Assembly: GCA_016789305.1 (NCBI GenBank)
Contig: JAEURJ010000014.1
Coordinates: forward strand, 1-64,000
DNA: 64,000 nucleotides
Source of the DNA: Anaerolineales bacterium
Lineage (GTDB): Bacteria > Chloroflexota > Anaerolineae > Anaerolineales > Villigracilaceae
Direction: 5' to 3'
Translations under genes and position numbers: made by a program
Shown: positions 61,061 through 64,000 of the stretch, in pieces
How the letters are laid out: every line of letters starts with the position of its first letter
Position numbering within the stretch: position 1 is the stretch's first letter
Notes under the pieces: model-generated
What the model was told of the DNA's origin: nothing
What the model saw: the letters and a program-made list of their open reading frames with translations, nothing else
Database searches by the model: none

Positions 61061-61071
61061 AAAAAAACGAA

Positions 61072-62058
61072 ATGATGAATCTTTCAAAGGGACTCTTCTT
61101 CAAGCTTCTTGGGCTTTTGGCGATTGCCAATTTGCTGACTGCCTGCACAGCGGGTCAGTCAACATCGGACGGCCAACAAGAGCCGCTTCGCGTGGAATAT
61201 ACACTTTGGTGGGGGGATTACTCGATCCTTGTCGCTCAGGAGTTGGGTCTTTTTGAGAAGTATGGTGTTACAGTGGAACCTGTTTTTTACGAATCGTATG
61301 CTGATTCATACTCAGACCTTGCAGCAAGGATTATCGACGGCGGTTTACTCTCCCTCGATAGCGCGATTAACACAAATGACAAATCGGCGTTAAAAGCAGT
61401 TGCCATGTATGATGATGGTGGTCTCTACTATCTTATCGGCGAGGCTGCGACAAAAAACATTTCGGACCTTAAGGGAAAAGTGATCGGGCTGGAAATTGGC
61501 ACATCAGCCGAGTTAATCCTGCGTGAAGCTCTGCAACAGAACGGCTTATCCATCAGCGATGTGACGCTTGTGGATGTGCCAGTTGAAACCATTTCAGAAA
61601 ATCTCGGTACCACAATTGATGCTGGTATTGTTTGGGAACCGTATGCTTCGAAAATTCGCGCCAAAGGCGGAAACACTCTATTCGAACTGGGCGGGACAAA
61701 AACGATTGTTCCAAACCTGATCGTTTTCAATTCTGACTCTTTGGAAAAACGGCCCGAAGATGTACGGGCATTTCTGAAAGCCTGGTTTGAGGCGGTTGAC
61801 TTTCGCATTGCCGACCCGCAAAAAGCCAATCAGATCATCGCCACCAAGACCGGCTTATCCATCGATGAGATAACCGTTGATTCCCAGATTTATACCCTTC
61901 AGGAGAATATTGTTTTATTGTCTGACCAGACTCCGGAAAACATGATCAACCTGACAACGGCCTTCAATACAAATGCTGATTTTCTGTTGGCCCTTGGCGT
62001 CCTTAGAAATCAGCCGGACATAAATCAATTTATCGATTCGTCTTTTCTGTTTCAATAA
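61072..62058 (+). CDS. Periplasmic substrate-binding lipoprotein (NMT1/SsuA-like)
   Basis: A lipoprotein signal ends in LLTAC (C25). The mature ~300 residues follow the SsuA/THI5/NMT1 type II periplasmic-binding fold. VEYTLWWGDYSILVAQELGLFEKYGV opens the first lobe, ISDLKGKVIGLEIGTSAELIL bridges it, and AGIVWEPYASKIRAKG lies in the second. Such proteins bind sulfonates, nitrate, thiamine precursors or related small molecules for ABC import. No permease or ATPase is adjacent. The gene sits between GAF proteins 9 and 10 in the same direction (11-bp gap; the next ATG is 52 bp away). I infer it presents a ligand to one of the membrane sensors. Start is ATG 61072 or 61075. Confidence 0.85.
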   Translation: MMNLSKGLFFKLLGLLAIANLLTACTAGQSTSDGQQEPLRVEYTLWWGDYSILVAQELGLFEKYGVTVEPVFYESYADSYSDLAARIIDGGLLSLDSAINTNDKSALKAVAMYDDGGLYYLIGEAATKNISDLKGKVIGLEIGTSAELILREALQQNGLSISDVTLVDVPVETISENLGTTIDAGIVWEPYASKIRAKGGNTLFELGGTKTIVPNLIVFNSDSLEKRPEDVRAFLKAWFEAVDFRIADPQKANQIIATKTGLSIDEITVDSQIYTLQENIVLLSDQTPENMINLTTAFNTNADFLLALGVLRNQPDINQFIDSSFLFQ

Positions 62059-62110
62059 GAGCATTTTGTGACCCGTAGTTATCATTTAGCAGCTAAAAGA
62101 GAAAAATAAA

Positions 62111-64000
62111 ATGAGCGAAAAAATAACGCTTCAACTGGACATACAGGAAGATAAGGAAATTCTCAGGCGCAACCGCACTATTGCGGTTGGTTTGATTACA
62201 AGTTTTCTCTTCCTCGCTGTGACAGTCATCTTTGCGCCGGAAACTTTTAGCTCCCCCACCCCAAATTATGGCGGATTTTTCCTTACGATCCCAGTCGTGA
62301 TCATCGGTCTCATCTCTGCACTGCTTGCCTGGAATAACAGAACCAACACTGCTGCCAGTCTGCTGCTTGGCACGGTTTTGATCATCGCCCTGGGTTCGCC
62401 TGTCGTGGGTAAAGGTCAGGGTGTCAGCGTCGGGATTCTGGTCACGCTGATCGGCATCAGCCTTACCACCAACACCTTCCCTGAATATCTTATCAATCGC
62501 GGCATCTCGTTATCTGTCCTCACGGGAGTTGGCGTAATCCTGCTGGATCAATTTATTCCAGATTTCGGCCTCGAATCCAACGCCTTTTACACGAATTTTA
62601 CAGCAACAATCCTTTCCACGATATTTCTGGTTGTGAGCGCGCGAAGATTCAACACCTTCCCTCTTCGCGCAAAGTTGATCATTTCGTTCGCGATTGTCAC
62701 CATCCTGCCTCTTCTTATTTTGGGCATCTACAATAATTACAATGCACGAACCACCTTTACAGCCGAAACCCGCGATCAGCTTTCCAATATTAGCGTTCTT
62801 GCCGCCAGACAATATGATGATTTCTTCGAAGAGCAATTGACCCAGATCGGAACAGATGCAAAACAAACTGCGCTCATCGATTATTTATCCCTGTCCGAAT
62901 TCTCACGCAAGAACAGCACTGAGGAATCAAAAGCAATTCAAACCTTGCTAACATTAAAGCGGAAGGACCCTGTTTTCATTGAATCCTTTGCCATCATCGA
63001 TAAAAATGGCAGGAAAGTGCTGGATACTTCCCCCGAAGATATCGGCAGGGATGAAAGTCAGGCATCTTATTTTCTTGCACCACTCGAAACCAATCGACCT
63101 TACGTTTCGAATATTACCTTCGTTGAAGAAGGCGAAGACAGCATCTATTTCAGTGCACCGATAAAGGGCGTGAATGGCAACACGGCCGGAGTTCTGCGCG
63201 TGGAATATCACGCTTCCATTCTTCAACACATAGCAAACGATATTGCACCGGAGGACCCATCGATCAGCATTTCACTGGTCGATAGATCCACCTATCTGCG
63301 CCTCGCTGATACCGGCAATAGAGCCACCTTACTGTCTTCTCTCGCAAATCTAACCGAGCTTGAGATTGCGGCACTGCAAGCAGAAGGACGATTACCAAAT
63401 AGCAGCGCTTCGCAATTACTTCTCGACACGGAACAGGCGACCGTTGATGGCATCAATAATATTGAAGACATGCCGTTTTTCGACTCCTACTCCGCATGGC
63501 AGAATTCCCCAACCACAAATACGGGAAGGGCTTTAACAACACAACCATGGGTGGTACTGGTAAGCGAATCGCAAAACATTGACGTTCTGACAATTCGAAC
63601 ACAGACACGCAATACAGTGCTGATCTCGCTGGCAATTGCGGTTCTCGCGATCTCCCTCGCATTTGCAGCTTCACAAGTCATCGCCGCTCCGCTGGTCTCA
63701 TTGACAAAAGTGGCTGAAAAAATTTCGGCTGGCGATACTGCGGTTCGGGCAAAGATCGAAACCGAAGACGAAGTTGGCGCGCTCTCGCAATCCTTCAACA
63801 AAATGACCGATGACCTAAGTGAAACACTAAGCACACTTGAGGTTCGTGTCGCGGAGCGTACGGCCGATCTTGAGATCTCTCGTCAGCAAAGTGAGAAACG
63901 CGCCAATGAATTACAGGCGGTCGGTGAAATTTCCAGGTTGATCTCGAGTGAGCAGAAATTCGAATCCCTGCTCCCGCTGGTTGCCCGCCTTGTGAGTGAA
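62111..64000 (+). CDS. GAF array protein 10 (partial): 6TM-Cache-HAMP-...
   Basis: The frame is open from ATG 62111 to the window edge (630 codons), so the C-terminus is missing. Six membrane segments (~24-177) and a further TM (~187-207) precede a Cache-type region (~220-483, FAIIDKNGRKVLDTSPEDIGRD, YFSAPIKGVNG). TM ~500-527, HAMP ~527-577 (EDEVGALSQSFNKMTDDL) and a coiled coil (VRVAERTADLEISRQQSEKR) follow. The visible end, ANELQAVGEISRLISSEQKF, is the helix that leads into GAF in the other members, so the same GAF, half-GAF and tail are expected beyond the edge. Layout matches proteins 7 and 8. No Cys in the visible part. Confidence 0.85.
   Translation, partial: MSEKITLQLDIQEDKEILRRNRTIAVGLITSFLFLAVTVIFAPETFSSPTPNYGGFFLTIPVVIIGLISALLAWNNRTNTAASLLLGTVLIIALGSPVVGKGQGVSVGILVTLIGISLTTNTFPEYLINRGISLSVLTGVGVILLDQFIPDFGLESNAFYTNFTATILSTIFLVVSARRFNTFPLRAKLIISFAIVTILPLLILGIYNNYNARTTFTAETRDQLSNISVLAARQYDDFFEEQLTQIGTDAKQTALIDYLSLSEFSRKNSTEESKAIQTLLTLKRKDPVFIESFAIIDKNGRKVLDTSPEDIGRDESQASYFLAPLETNRPYVSNITFVEEGEDSIYFSAPIKGVNGNTAGVLRVEYHASILQHIANDIAPEDPSISISLVDRSTYLRLADTGNRATLLSSLANLTELEIAALQAEGRLPNSSASQLLLDTEQATVDGINNIEDMPFFDSYSAWQNSPTTNTGRALTTQPWVVLVSESQNIDVLTIRTQTRNTVLISLAIAVLAISLAFAASQVIAAPLVSLTKVAEKISAGDTAVRAKIETEDEVGALSQSFNKMTDDLSETLSTLEVRVAERTADLEISRQQSEKRANELQAVGEISRLISSEQKFESLLPLVARLVSE

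Overview
The window looks like a chromosomal segment of a Chloroflexi (Chloroflexota) bacterium of the Anaerolineae type. This is an inference from gene content and style: long GAF-rich signalling proteins, an NBR1-type Ig-domain surface protein with Thr/Pro-rich tails, a TIGR03663-like PMT glycosyltransferase fused to NHL repeats, a type 2 IPP isomerase, and several genes whose start codon sits 6-7 bp after a TATAAT-like box (probable leaderless mRNAs). No rRNA, CRISPR array or transposase was found.

Region by region. 1-1.5 kb: repeat-bearing noncoding DNA and a lone AT-richer gene for a TIR/deoxyribosyltransferase-like protein whose edges resemble an integron cassette. 1.5-5.5 kb (minus): an NAD cluster with NadM-like NMNAT, a VWA/zinc-ribbon protein, a barrel-only pyruvate-kinase homologue and NadE. 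5.5-13 kb: a membrane-anchored glycogen-debranching-like glycosidase, then a glycerol module (glycerol-3-phosphate dehydrogenase fused to a second flavoprotein, glycerol kinase, APC permease). 13-16.3 kb: a radical SAM-HhH protein, a small SET-domain protein and two hypotheticals. 16.3-21.8 kb: tRNA-Leu(UAG), trigger factor, ClpP, HAD phosphatase, a phosphodiesterase lipoprotein and the NBR1-Ig protein. 21.8-30.6 kb: RlmN, the Agl23-like-NHL fusion, succinyl-CoA synthetase (sucCD), acyl carrier protein and Fni. 30.7-39.4 kb: lipoproteins, a sucrose-phosphatase-like HAD enzyme, an ABC-2 exporter (one ATPase, two permeases), a surface cysteine-peptidase-like protein, another HAD enzyme, a polyprenyl synthase and tRNA-Gly(CCC).

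39.4 kb to the right edge (more than 24 kb) is the notable part. Two receiver-only response regulators are followed by ten co-directional membrane-anchored GAF proteins (the last cut by the window edge) and one orphan periplasmic substrate-binding lipoprotein. None of the nine complete GAF proteins has a recognisable histidine kinase, cyclase, phosphodiesterase, phosphatase, chemotaxis or DNA-binding output domain. Eight of them (the second to the ninth) are built as variable sensor + coiled coil + GAF + half-GAF module + a conserved ~45-residue C-terminal tail. The first has five GAF-like domains and the same tail. Three gene junctions overlap by exactly 8 bp. I interpret this as a candidate undescribed sensory array in which many inputs feed a shared, unidentified output.
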